From the NCBI RefSeq assembly GCF_051014685.1, contig NC_135053.1, forward strand, positions 1,612,001-1,676,000: a DNA stretch of 64,000 bases. Reading direction: 5' to 3'. Each line of letters begins with the position of its first letter. Positions within the stretch are counted from its first letter, which is position 1. Below the pieces are notes generated by a model, which was not told the DNA's origin, did not search any database, and saw nothing but the letters and a program-made list of their open reading frames with translations. Both the position numbers and the translations under genes were made by a program. The stretch is from Ptiloglossa arizonensis (lineage: Eukaryota; Arthropoda; Insecta; Hymenoptera; Colletidae). Below, piece after piece: positions 1 through 11,359 of the stretch.

Positions 1-55
1 TAACCCTTGTTCGGCTATGATTCATTTAATTTGAATAATTTTGACAATTTTGAAG

Positions 56-335
56 CATCTCGTGTACGAGGAAAGTCTCTGAAACGCAAACAATGTGTCC
101 GTATGGACGCGACATTTTTATTGCAGGAAGGGAATACAGAGAGGGCGAGGTACTGCCGCACTCGACCGGAAACTGCATCGAGTGCAGCTGCGGATCCGAG
201 GGCCGTGTCGAATGCTCGCCACGGGACTGTGTGGCCCTTCGACCCGAGATACCAGTTGCACCGGATATCCCGGATGCACCGGACGGGGATTTTGAAGTGT
301 TCAATTTTGACCGAGGAATCGACGAGAGCTTCTAA
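56..335 (+). CDS. 3'-terminal exon of a VWC-domain protein (partial gene)
   Basis: This looks like the last coding exon of a secreted or extracellular protein with a von Willebrand factor C domain. The open frame ends with TAA at 333-335. From base 93 it reads MCPYGRDIFIAG, then a GREYREGEV segment, then GNCIECSCGSEGRVECSPRDC, which matches the VWC pattern of a G-x2-Y-x2-GE turn followed by C-x2-C-x-C and a distal C. After the domain comes an acidic, proline-rich tail that ends in ESF. The frame is open upstream to about base 54, where an AG could be the splice acceptor. A second, more pyrimidine-rich acceptor ends at 126 but would remove the first domain cysteine, so I prefer the upstream one. 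VWC domains commonly bind BMP-family ligands or matrix proteins. Which family member this is cannot be told from one exon, and the remainder is outside the window. Confidence 0.6.
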
Positions 336-1913
336 GGAATCCGACAATAACGATCGTCGCCCGCTCGATGCATTCCTCGGATGCGTTTCACGCGCAACCT
401 AGCTTCGGGCTCGATAGCGATCTTCGGGGAAGGTTCGCGTTTTTCCCCGCCGCGTTGATATCTCACGTCACCACATTATCGAATACGAATATTTATTTCG
501 CGTATAAACGAAACGGCACTCTTAATTGCTGCTCAATTAATCGTTAGTTATTTCGAGCGTGAAAATCGGTGAACGATGAGTTAACGGGGTAGCGCGACTC
601 GTGTAAGAACAGGTTTTCGTAGAAACGCGATTTGAGATACTTTCAATGTGTGTCCTCTCGCGTGCGATTGATCGTTAACCGTTCGTTTGAAACTATGTTA
701 TCGATTCTGGACGAGCAATCGGTATCTAGCGAATTTCCAAGAGCATAGCGATACGACGAACAAGGTCCGAGATCGAACATTCGTTGAAGAAGCGAATCTA
801 GTCGAAAATTGTCAAATCCGTAGAATTTTATTCGATCGTAACGAATCGTGTTCGTTTAATTACTCACGAAGGAAGATGTACTTTATTAATTTTCGTAATA
901 CGCGTTATAACTTACAATTCCGCTTGGTTGTTTTTTCGTTCGTTTTTTCAAGAGAATACTCGGACCGAGCGCGGGTATCGCAACGATAATTAGATTCCCG
1001 TTTTCCTCCATTTCTTTTCCTTCGTCGTTTCGACGAAGCGGTTGAAGTTTTCCATTAAGTCTTTTCTTCCGTAACGGAAGAGGACGATTCTCGTTGCGAG
1101 TACATTCTTCTGCTATAAATTCGATCGATCTATTCGCGTTCATCGGCGATGCGCGCTATTTAAATTCACAGAATTGTTTCCCCGACTATTCTCAGCGAGT
1201 GTATCTGCAATAATAGAAATGCGTATGTTTATTATCGATATACGTCAATAAACGTATTCGTATTGCAAACGAAACCTATATGTATATGCGTGTTATCAGC
1301 GTTATTTTCATTGGTTCTAAAGAGTCTATAGTACGTCAACGTAAATACGAACACCGTAACACATATCCCTGTTCCAATTTTTCGAACGTTTCTCGAGTTC
1401 TTTTCCTAATGTGGAAAGTAGCGTACTACGGTATGTCGTCCACATTTTAATATTTCCTTGCCAGTTTTCGTTTGCCATGCACTTTCAGAATTTTTCTTTC
1501 AATTGAACTCTTACTCGTAGCATCGTCCAAATCTCCTCCAGCTCGTCTACTTTCAACTGTGATTTTTAGTAGAGGAAAGCATCTGTTTCGTTGCAATAAT
1601 CGTTCGTATCTGTTTCCTCGTATTTAATTCGACCATCTTCTTTTTATCGCAAATATCGTATACTATAATACTCCGAACAATTTATTACCGCATTGCAACG
1701 TAACGTTACTCGTTCCCTGTCGTCCTCCTTTAATTTTAAGCGCTACTTCTTCTTCCAACATATCACGTCGACCCTTTTATCGTTAATCTCGTAATACGAC
1801 CCCCTCGAGACGGGCCTAATTTATCGAATAAATGATCTTAGAAACGATCGATCTGCATTGATTAATTGTAAATTAACTCTATCTAGTCCCTTGCGTTCGC
1901 GAGCAATTTATCC
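336..1913. other. Noncoding stretch after the VWC exon
   Basis: This should include the 3' UTR of the VWC gene and then intergenic DNA. It is moderately AT-rich with many TCG and CGA words. No open frame has a recognisable domain or splice structure, and no repeat stands out. Confidence 0.4.
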
Positions 1914-1946
1914 CCCACCCCCACCCCCTCTCTCTTTCTCTCTCTG
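1914..1946. repeat. C-rich then CT-rich simple tract
   Basis: Three runs of five cytosines, separated by single A bases, are followed by a CTCTCTTTCTCTCTCT tract. It is a low-complexity tract. With only three long C-runs it falls short of a standard four-run quadruplex motif on the minus strand. Confidence 0.7.
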
Positions 1947-3120
1947 TAAAATAGGAACCACTCCAGTACGATCGGTGAAATTGTTACAGCAGAACCTTCA
2001 TTGTCCGATCTAACAAGTAAACGCAACTGTTACGCCTCGAGCCTTTTCTCTAGTAGCCACGATTGCTTGAAAGATTCCCAACCAAGTTTAATCCCAGGAA
2101 TCGTAGCTTTATTCGATATTATCCACTTTTTATCGTTCGGTGTACGAATCGATATTATATCGTTTCGATGTCGTTATTGTTCACCCGTAATAATTAATTT
2201 CCCTACTTACGAAGGAACATTTGGATCGAAAGGAAGATACTCTGTAGCGTAAGAAGGACAGGAAATTAGCAGCCCATGGGTGCAGTGTGGCTCTTTCTTC
2301 TATTTATTCATTTTGCTCAGAGGTAGAAGAACTCTCTGCGTTCACTGCGCAAACCTGAGAGAACGCGGTCTAATTTTATTGGCTATTAATTAAACGTCAT
2401 CGAAGGATAAAATGGAAAGTAATAAAACATAATAAAAAGAGAAAGATTACTCCCGTGGCTCCTGGCGGAGATATTTTCCATTTCTGATCTATAAGAACAC
2501 TCCGTAGGAATATTGAGACATCGTGGTTCGGATAACGGAGGTTCCTGCCGTAACGGTGTTTCCCATCGCTCAAGAAACATCGAGAACTCTTCGAACGATA
2601 CTTCTCGCGGTAAAACTGTCGGAAGTATCGAGTGAAACGCATCCCGCCGTAACAATAACGTAGCAACAATCAAGAATTCGTGCCGCGCGACATCGGCGTT
2701 CGATTAACCCCGACATCGAGGTCCTTATCGTGTAGACTTCTCCGAAGTGTTAAGAACACGGCGCCTTTTCTCGTTCGAGAGCGTGCCTTTGTCCTTCTTA
2801 CGTTCCACCGTGTTTCCCAAAACGAAAGTCGAGACTCGTCGCTCCGGTGTAAAGAGCGTCAGGCGTAAATTTTTCTACGAGACGTAGGATGATCTGCGTC
2901 CTGGACCATTCGCTACGAATCCTCGCGACGCGTTAGACCACGTGGCCAATTTGGCTTCGCGTTTTCTACGTAGACGCCCAAAGTAGAAGTAGCTGTCCGA
3001 CCCCGAGGATAGGCGCGGACTATCGACCTTTCGCGGGTGTTTGGTCGATGCCGGTGAAAGGCACGGAGACCTGGATAAGGGTACCTACGGTACGCTGCTC
3101 GTAAGTTGGGACCACGGTGG
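1947..3120. other. Noncoding, GC rising toward 2.7-3.1 kb
   Basis: No gene is supported here. Short open frames on both strands at 2.39-2.87 kb overlap one another and show no domain, cysteine pattern or splice context. Base composition becomes more GC-rich between about 2.68 and 3.12 kb, which may mark a regulatory or untranslated region. Confidence 0.35.
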
Positions 3121-3400
3121 TCAGTTTTGATTACCTAAATCGCTGAGCGGGAGGAACGGGCGAAGTTAGTACGATGAGGATCGTCCTACTTTTTTGCGCA
3201 TCTTGCGTCGAAGGCATTAGAATCAACCTTCTCCCGTCTCGTCTGACCAGATTTTATTAACCGAATCTCTGAGCGAGAGAAGATGATACAGTGGGAACTG
3301 TCCCACTTCGTTCTGCATCGTGCGTTGAGGTCATTGAAGTGGGAGAAGGTTGATTCTAATGTCGATTTGGGGAATAAAATCTGGCCACGCTGATTGGGAC
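3121..3400. repeat. Compound direct/inverted repeat cluster
   Basis: A 21-bp segment at 3198-3218 recurs in direct orientation at 3315-3335 (17 of 21 bases match). Next to it, a 21-bp block at 3215-3235 is a perfect reverse complement of 3341-3361, and a 12-bp block at 3247-3258 is a perfect reverse complement of 3373-3384. The two inverted pairs are interleaved (A, B, A', B') rather than nested. A short stem GTGGGA...TCCCAC at 3291-3306 lies between them. Confidence 0.75.
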
Positions 3401-4519
3401 CTATGCTCGGTTCAACGAGGCGAGTCAGCGGGTATAAATAAACGCACGTGATCGACACATGGCCAAGACAAGACCAAACTCGTAGTTTGTCTTCTTCTGT
3501 CGTACGAATTCCGCGCGAAGGTTTGTTTTTCTTTGGACCGGGTGTAGAACTGACTGCGGGTCTAGTCAGTCGTGACGAAATACGTTGAATGCAATCGTAG
3601 CGTGTGCTCGCACGTATGTTTGCTATTGGTCGAATAAGTCGTGTTTACCAATTCGGGCCTGTAGCGTCGTGTGACGGAGAAAAAGAACGAAACGTACCTG
3701 ACGACCTCTGTACCGTCTTGAGTACCGATTTACAAGCTGCGTACAGTACTCGTCGACTAACCCTCTACTCGATAAGCGAGCCCTATTGGTACGCTCGTAC
3801 CGCACTCGAGCCTCGAATAACGTACTCAGTGGCAATATATAATAGAATCACTTGCGTATGTATTCGTGTAATTGTTTTTAATTTTTATAAAGGAATACGA
3901 ATAACGAGCGACACAACGATGTACCAGCGGTGTTCGTTCGAACAGCTCTGGATGAAAATATTTTACTTCGAATAAATGAATTTTTCGTGAATTCATCGTA
4001 CATGTGCTACACATGGAAACGGAAGGTCTTTAATTTTCATTTTTTCGTGGCTATAATTTATTTAAGGAACAAACGAAATTATTCGAGCGTACCGTACCGC
4101 GATACGTGAAAAATTAGAGAGAGGGTTCAAGTCAGCGTTTTATTCGTTTGAACTTTGTTTATGGAATACGCGTAGTGATAATTTTCTTTCGTTCGCGATT
4201 CGTGTACTTGCGCATTAATTATTATAAATAAATACAACCGTTCCAGCTGCTGTTTTCGTAACGAGTAACAGTCTTAAAGAACAAATTTCTACGGCTCGAA
4301 ATATTGTTATCGTGAAAAGAACATCGTTACTTCCAGGAAACTGTTGACGCGTTAATAGAACTTTTTTGGATAATTCGATACTTCACGGTGCAGTAGAGAA
4401 CATTTTTTTCTCGATCTATCGCTCTATGTTTCTTTTACCCTTTTCACGTTCTCGGTACATTGGCGTTCAAACGAGAGCCTCGATGAACTAGCATTTAATT
4501 ACCAGTATGCTCGATTCCT
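3401..4519. other. Noncoding stretch with a TATA-like word
   Basis: A TATAAATAA word occurs at about 3432-3440 in a GC-rich context (GCGGGTATAAATAAACGCACG region). No initiator or coding start can be tied to it. An open frame from 3604 to 3975 has no domain signature and is probably chance. Confidence 0.25.
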
Positions 4520-5041
4520 ACTACTCGATTGAACTGTTTAGTCGGAGAGAAATCGTGAACTGTGCTCACTCGACTAAATAATAATTCAGTCGAAGAGAAA
4601 CCATGGACAGTGTTCGACTCGACTGAACAGTTCGATCGAAGAGAAATCACATCGGTGCTCGACTTGATCGAGCAGTGTGGTCGAGGAAATATCGTAGACA
4701 GTGCTCGAGTTGACTAGACAGTTTAGTTGAGAAAAAAGTTGCGAGGAGTGATCAATTCGATCGGTTCGGTAGAGAAAATATTGTAACCGGTGCTCGACTC
4801 GACTAAACAGTTTGATCGAGGAGAAATCGCGAAGGTGGTCAACTCGACAAAAAAGAAAGAATTCAGTCGAAGAGTCACTCGACTCGACTGAACAGTTTAG
4901 TGGAGAAAAAATCGTGGACGATGCTCGACTCGACTAAACGGTTTAATAAAGACAAAATCATAGACGGTGCTCAACTCGACTGAACGGTTCAGCGGAGGAA
5001 AAATCGTGGATGGTGCTCGACTCGACTGAACAGTGTAACTG
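4520..5041. repeat. Degenerate ~45-bp tandem array
   Basis: About eleven to twelve imperfect units share the words GTGCTCGACTCGACT, AACAGTTTAGTCGA and GAGAAATCGTGGAC. Spacing between successive CTCGACTCGACT words is about 43-48 bases, for example near 4790, 4876, 4920, 4966 and 5012. Units differ by substitutions and small indels, so the array is old or evolves freely. All frames contain stops over parts of it, so it is not a protein repeat. Confidence 0.8.
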
Positions 5042-6694
5042 TCGGTAAGTCGATAGTACGCGTCTAGCCCAAACCCCGTGCATTTTAGTTCTCTAAGTTA
5101 GGCGGTTAGTTCTCTCGTCTATCGAACGGTATTTTGTATACGTTTCGGGGAATACTTCCGCGCGCACTCAACGGAGAACAAATCATGCTGTAGACGTCGG
5201 CCTACAACGTACGAATTAATAAGTTGGGTAGGAGAACCGACCTGCGAATCGGGGCGAGGTCGTGTACCCGTATAAGAAGGCCCGTATTCTGGAGCTCGAT
5301 ACTGCTCGATCTCGTGTAAGGTCATAGATAATACTCGTGTCATCGTATCCTTTGTCATACTCTAAGCGGGGTGTAAGCGTATCAAATTCGTGATCGTGTC
5401 ATTCGAGTCCTATACGGATCGGGCGAATACGATTACATACGGACTGTACGAGATGTTCGTGAAATTCATCAAACGAAACAAATTCAATCTGTAGCTCGTG
5501 AGACGGGCGTTTCGACTCGGAAAGAAAATATTATAGTGTTTAACGCGTTGGACGTCGACTGTGACCGACGACCTGTCACAATAGAGTAAACGACCCGTGA
5601 AGAATAGAGAGTGGACGTTTCGAAAGAAAAGAAAAATCGCAATGCATTGAAGCGATGCTTCTTAAATTTCACCTTCTCGCCGATTCCCATGATAAAGTAA
5701 TACGTTTGACAAGCTCCGGAGATAACTTAAATTCCACGGCTTGGAATTTACTGGAAACTATAATAAATAGTTCATTGTAACAAAAATCTTACATCGTATA
5801 GTATTGAAAAATTCTCATTACCCGACTCTGTACGTGCAAAACGGTATAAAAAAAGTTACAAAACCCTACTATGTGCTTCTTTTTCTTCATACGAGAATAC
5901 ACGGACCACAGTTTGAGAAACGCTGCATCGGAGAACTGAATATTTATTCGTAAAAGATAAATAAGTTATTATCAACGTCGCTATGGCAGCAAACGTGTCG
6001 AATAAGGTGATAAGCTAACGTAGCGTAAAGCGAGGGTCTTGTCGGATGAAATTCGTAGCGCAGGAAGCGATTTTGAGCGAACGATTGATTTTGTTCCGAC
6101 TATAACGCGTTATCATGATTTTATTGGTCCGCGTGCGCAAAGAGTTAAACTTCGCTCGATGGAAATTTCTTACAAATACGGTTCAATCCCGATCGACATA
6201 GAAAATACGATCAATGTCAAAAATCAATTCGTATCGTTGCTTATTTGCGATTGCGTTTCCTAGCAAATTCCTCTAACCGAACATCTCGTATATTTATATC
6301 ATATCATGGATTAAATATCACCGGAAAATACCAAACTTTTAAGAAAGACGATTAATATAGTTCGACTTAAGAATTAATTAGCAAGTAACCAACGAGAGGA
6401 ACGTAGAGCGGAGTAAATTTTGTCGAGAATAATTGTAATCCTAATCACACGCGCAGATTATCCAATATAAATACATATTAAAACCACGTTACAAAGTAAA
6501 AGTAAGATTTTTTGGTAGAACGATGCTTCTCCCGCATACAAGGGAGTGAAATATTTAACGAAAATCGGTAGCGTACTCCGCTGCCCGAATTTAATCTTAA
6601 ATAGTGTCCTGAATTATACTATAGTATGTATACATACATTATATGTACCCCTATTAAGAACAAAACCAAACCCTACGTTGTAATGGAACAACAT

Positions 6695-6768
6695 GCACAA
6701 TATAATATACATATATTATATATTCGTATATACATATACATGTACACGTACCTATATACATTACACGA
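6695..6768. repeat. TA/TACA-rich microsatellite-like tract
   Basis: The tract alternates ATAT, TACATA and TATATACA words and is low complexity. No coding or element boundary is associated with it. Confidence 0.6.
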
Positions 6769-8221
6769 GGAACCAAATATCGAGAGATAATATTGTACGT
6801 ACCTATGCATATGATACATAAATTGTACCTAGGAGTAGTATACCAAAGTATTGTCAACATTATACCCTTTTTGTAGATGCACAGCGATTATTTGCCTCTC
6901 CGTTTTCTGTGTACAGCGGTGTTAAATTGCGCAAACTGCGATCGCAACAAATACGGAATGAGTTCAAGGGAAAATAGCACGGAGTTGTTTACACAAATTT
7001 TGTTACCGCGCAAATGCAACGTAACTGATTGTGAGAGACAGATGGATCACTCGTTATAATTACTCGTATAGCGTGGTATCGTAGATGCGATTCGTTTTAT
7101 TGCGGAGGTAGTTATAAGATTATTTATTCGTGTTTACATCTTATCGTTCTAACCATTTCTCCCACATATATGTATATTTACAACGAATCGTGTTATCAAT
7201 GGATTTTCAAAATTTACCTTTAATTCGTAATTAAAAGTCACCGCAAGTTAGTTTTGTCGTGCACTAACAAAATTGCAAGTACAATTAACATAAATAGAGT
7301 AAATGTTGTAAATTTTTATTTAATTTATAATTTCAATGCAAGTATTAAAATTGTGTTTGATACAGAAAATGAATTTTTCTAGCTAATATATTTTTTTCAT
7401 ATCGTAAAATACTTTTTAAATTCAAACGATTAATAGTTAGGTAGCATCTGCTATTTGTCAACGTATATTTGTATCGTTCTTTTTTACAATAAGAGTAAAA
7501 CGACTTAAAATTTGAGAAATTTCAAATTTTACACATACATATTCTACGATAAGAAAAAGAAATTCTGTACGTGCATATTGGGACATTACTGTGTTCTACT
7601 AAATTTATTTTGAAGCGGTTAAGAGAGATAATTCTAAATATGTACCTCTCCTGAAAATAAATGTACACTTTGCGAGTTGTTTCACTTTGATTAGAAAGTC
7701 GCAAAGTCCTCGAACAAAGTATGACAAAAGTACACTCTTCAAGCTGAAAGTAAAAAAACAACAAATACAATTATACTTTTGTGAAATTCTATTAAATTGT
7801 TTTGTCAACGAACCAACAAATTTTGTTACTATTTAGAAGGATTTCGTTGTTCGAACTTTGAGCAATGGTAGAAAGTTCATATTCGTGTAAATGCTTAGCA
7901 ATGGGGATTACGAGTTGCTTTAATATGAAAAATGAATACGTTACTTGATGGGACACGTTGCTTTAACGATAAAATGATAATTGTCGCCTCCACCATAGTG
8001 ATCCATCTGTTTTCGAACTGCTATACAAAGAAACATTTGATTGTACGGAGAATTAAACCCCCGGCGTACAAATAGGTAGCGACTTATGATAGCACCGATT
8101 ACGATACTAAACCAGGTACGAGAAGAGAGGAGGGTTGTAACTATACTTTTACGACGACGAGAAGTTAAATGTTTATAGTTAGACGCATAGTTAGGTAAAC
8201 ATCCAATGTGATATATACATC

Positions 8222-8239
8222 CAAAAAAAAAAAAAAAAA
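8222..8239 (+). repeat. Poly-A run
   Basis: An uninterrupted run of about 17 adenines. No retrotransposed gene copy or target-site duplication was recognised beside it. Confidence 0.8.
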
Positions 8240-11200
8240 GTAACTTTGTCTAAAAGTTTTACAATATCTACGGGAAGATACGATCCTATCGCGAAGTTGC
8301 TGTAATTTCTGCGAACATTCACCGTAATTAGGGGGTACAATAAAGGAAACGAGCATAATTTCGAACGACGATGTGGGGTTCGCTCCTTGCAACGGCTACA
8401 ATTATTGCTGGACATATTAATCGTATTTTCGTTAACGAGTTCGCCTAATAACATTGTAACAACACGGCCTGTAATCGTATTACTTTTATCGATAGTTAAA
8501 ATAGGAAACAGGATGATCACGAATGGTTGCGCCCAATTTGCGGAATAGCGATCGAGACTATTTTTTAATTGTGTCGTTTTTGAAAGGAAACCGTAGACAA
8601 TCCGTGCATTGTCGTTTCGTAAGCAAAACAAAGTCCCTACGAATTAGTGAACTTATAATGCGAGATACACCCGTACATGTAAAAACGAAAAAACAAAAAT
8701 GGAGAAAGCGGCGTACCGCGGGACCACCATGGCAGTTCGTTTTTTCGTTAATGTCTACATTTGCGTAACGATCTCGTACGTCTTCCAATTGTCCCACACA
8801 CTGTTGTGTCTGTCCTGTACCCGTGGGATCTCCCGTCTTCTTAAAAAGGGTTGTGTACACTAAATAAAGGAAGATCTTACGATACACTGACCTCTTCTCG
8901 TTTATTGCTCATCGAGTTACGTTTTCCTTTTTCCTTTTTTTGCGAAACCCTGGTACTTTACATCGCTTTTTCATAGAGGTTCTCTGCGTTACGTGTGAAG
9001 TTCTTTTTACAAATCAGCATTTTTCAGGTAAACCTTATTCAAGAAGAATGTAGCGAGTGTTTTACCCAATTTGACGATCTTAAGTTTCTAATAGACCGAT
9101 TACCGTATGAAACATTGTTTAAACGAAGTTTCATGGTATCAAGTAGAACACACGTGTTAGAAATTGTTGAAGGTAATAAAAAATTTATGTAGAAAATGTA
9201 CTCGCTGTGAGTCAAGTAAGTGCAGTGCTATTCCTCAGAGTCCTTTTACCAGAAGGCAATCTTCACCTTCTCTACTCTATGGCTAAATCCTTTTATAAAC
9301 AATGTTCCTATTCCCGAAGATAACGTAACGTTGTTGTTCGTCACATTTTCGTATTCATAACTTTTTCAAATAATCATTTCATTGATATTCGCTGGCTGTG
9401 CAACTTCGAATCGTTAATCATCGCCTCGTACATCCCATTCACCCATGTACCCTTTGACAAACCTCTTGTTCTAACGAAGTAATTAATAAGCTCTCTGCGA
9501 CCTTGCTTTTTCAGCAAGATGTAAAAGTCAATATTTAACTACTCAGTCGGGTCTTCATCACGGAATTAGAAAAAGTAATTGATTATCGATGAAAGATTGT
9601 AAACCGTTATCAGAGTTATTTCGATCATGATTATTTCGAGTTTTAGCAAAATAAGTTATCCAACCGTTAACAAAATAGATTATATTTCAAACATTACGTT
9701 AAAAAATGTCAGATGGAACGTATATATTCGTGTACTGCATAGAAGAGAACTTTTCGGTTTAATTTCTATGTCATTTGTCTAACAAATCTTATTTTACGAC
9801 TATCTCGGTATTTATGAAATTTAAATTTAAATAAAATTAAGCAAATTTTAATCCATTAATTTTAGACTCTCATCTTTTTTTTATTCGGCGCTCGATGCTT
9901 CTAATTTCGGTATGAAATGTGAATGCTATACTTAACCCACTTATGCTTGAAGTTTTTGAGTAAAAAGGTTGCGTGAAAAGCGTACACATTAAAATTTTAA
10001 TGAACTTGACCTACAACAAATATAATACTTCAGGATGATAAACAATATTGATTACTTTTAGATAATAATCAAGTGACAGATATTTAATGTCTACACGAGT
10101 AAAATTGATTCGTTCACTATAAAAGCAACTACTTTTTAAGCTAGGTTTTATATAAAAATTGAATATGACTTTGATATGCAGGTAGGAACATAAAATTACA
10201 ATTGCTATATAATAAATCGCCTTAAACAATGCATCATTTAATAATAATTTAAATACATAAAAAATACTATCTCAATAATAAGTAATTATTTCTTTTATTT
10301 CTGTTTAAGTTAGCGTTATACGGTAATTTAATATTATTGCATTAATTTTGTAATTGTAATCACAAATTAGATTTATAATTTGTAATTATAAAATTAAAGA
10401 TTCCACTAGCCTGTTATATGTATCGTGTTCAACAGTACCATCATTTTGTGATTAACGACTAATAAGTTAATCATGTTTGACGATTACATTCTATTTATTT
10501 CCATTGTTCATTAATCATAGTTATTGTTTGCTCGATAATCGTAATAATTGATTAGTAATTTGCATAGCTTTTATCAAACTCCGCTTACAAGTAATTTGTT
10601 GATATCCTTTCTATTAAATTATTTATCAAAATTTGTATAATGACGTATACAAAGTACTACTATATTATGTAATAAATATACGTATGCATGTACATAAGTA
10701 GCTAATGTGAAACATTGTGTGATATAAAAAATTAGTGATATGTATTACTATTATATACATGAAATAAGTAATAGAGGAATACAAAAATACGGATTAAGAA
10801 AGCAATAAATGAGAAAATAGAACAGGAATAATGTTCTAAATACCTCTAGCAGAACAAATCGAAACTAACATGACAAACAAGATGAAAGTAGAGGTTAAGT
10901 AAAGTTTCCAATAAATGTTGGTTTATTTACTCAAATACTAAGTTAAACACTGCATGTCACGGTATTTACTTGACTATGTGTACTTCAAACTGGCTATTTC
11001 AGAATAATTTTCACAAGATATCGCAGAATATACCTTTCCGTAAATGTTTTTATGTTGGACACACCTATGATTATACGAATAATATTTATTAATAATAATA
11101 TCGCAACAATTATTTTATTGCAGATAAACAGGAAAACATACTCATTGCATTATCTATGAGAGCAGCTTACAGATAACATAATAAAAGAATTGCGCGTCAA

Positions 11201-11359
11201 GTGATATGCAAGTTCCGTTTATTACAGAAACTATCTGTAAAATAGATTCTATGTTATCATAATACTTCCGGAGTTGTAAATAAAAAGGAAAAACTTTGTA
11301 CAAATGCATTCTTTGGAAACTAGTTCAAAGTTGTCTGCGAAAGAGTACAAATCAGGGAA

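Larger units (their letters stand above)
5042..11359. other. Long gene-poor AT-rich region
   Basis: No convincing exon was found. The stretch contains AT-rich dinucleotide-like sequence near 6.70-6.77 kb, a poly-A run at 8.22-8.24 kb and very AT-rich DNA from 9.8 to 11.1 kb. A minus-strand open frame of 146 codons near 8.2-8.6 kb and a partly GC-rich patch at 8.69-8.85 kb have no recognisable domain. The last few hundred bases before 11,360 should include the ENGase promoter and 5' UTR, but no core promoter motif was clear. Confidence 0.4.

Noticed and set aside
15..402. Open frames overlapping the VWC exon in other registers and on the minus strand
   Set aside because: They lack the VWC cysteine pattern and are shadows of the GC-rich exon.
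8191..8887. Minus-strand open frames of 146 and 109 codons
   Set aside because: No domain, and the first frame runs into a poly-A/T-encoded Phe stretch. Frames of this length are expected occasionally by chance in 64 kb.
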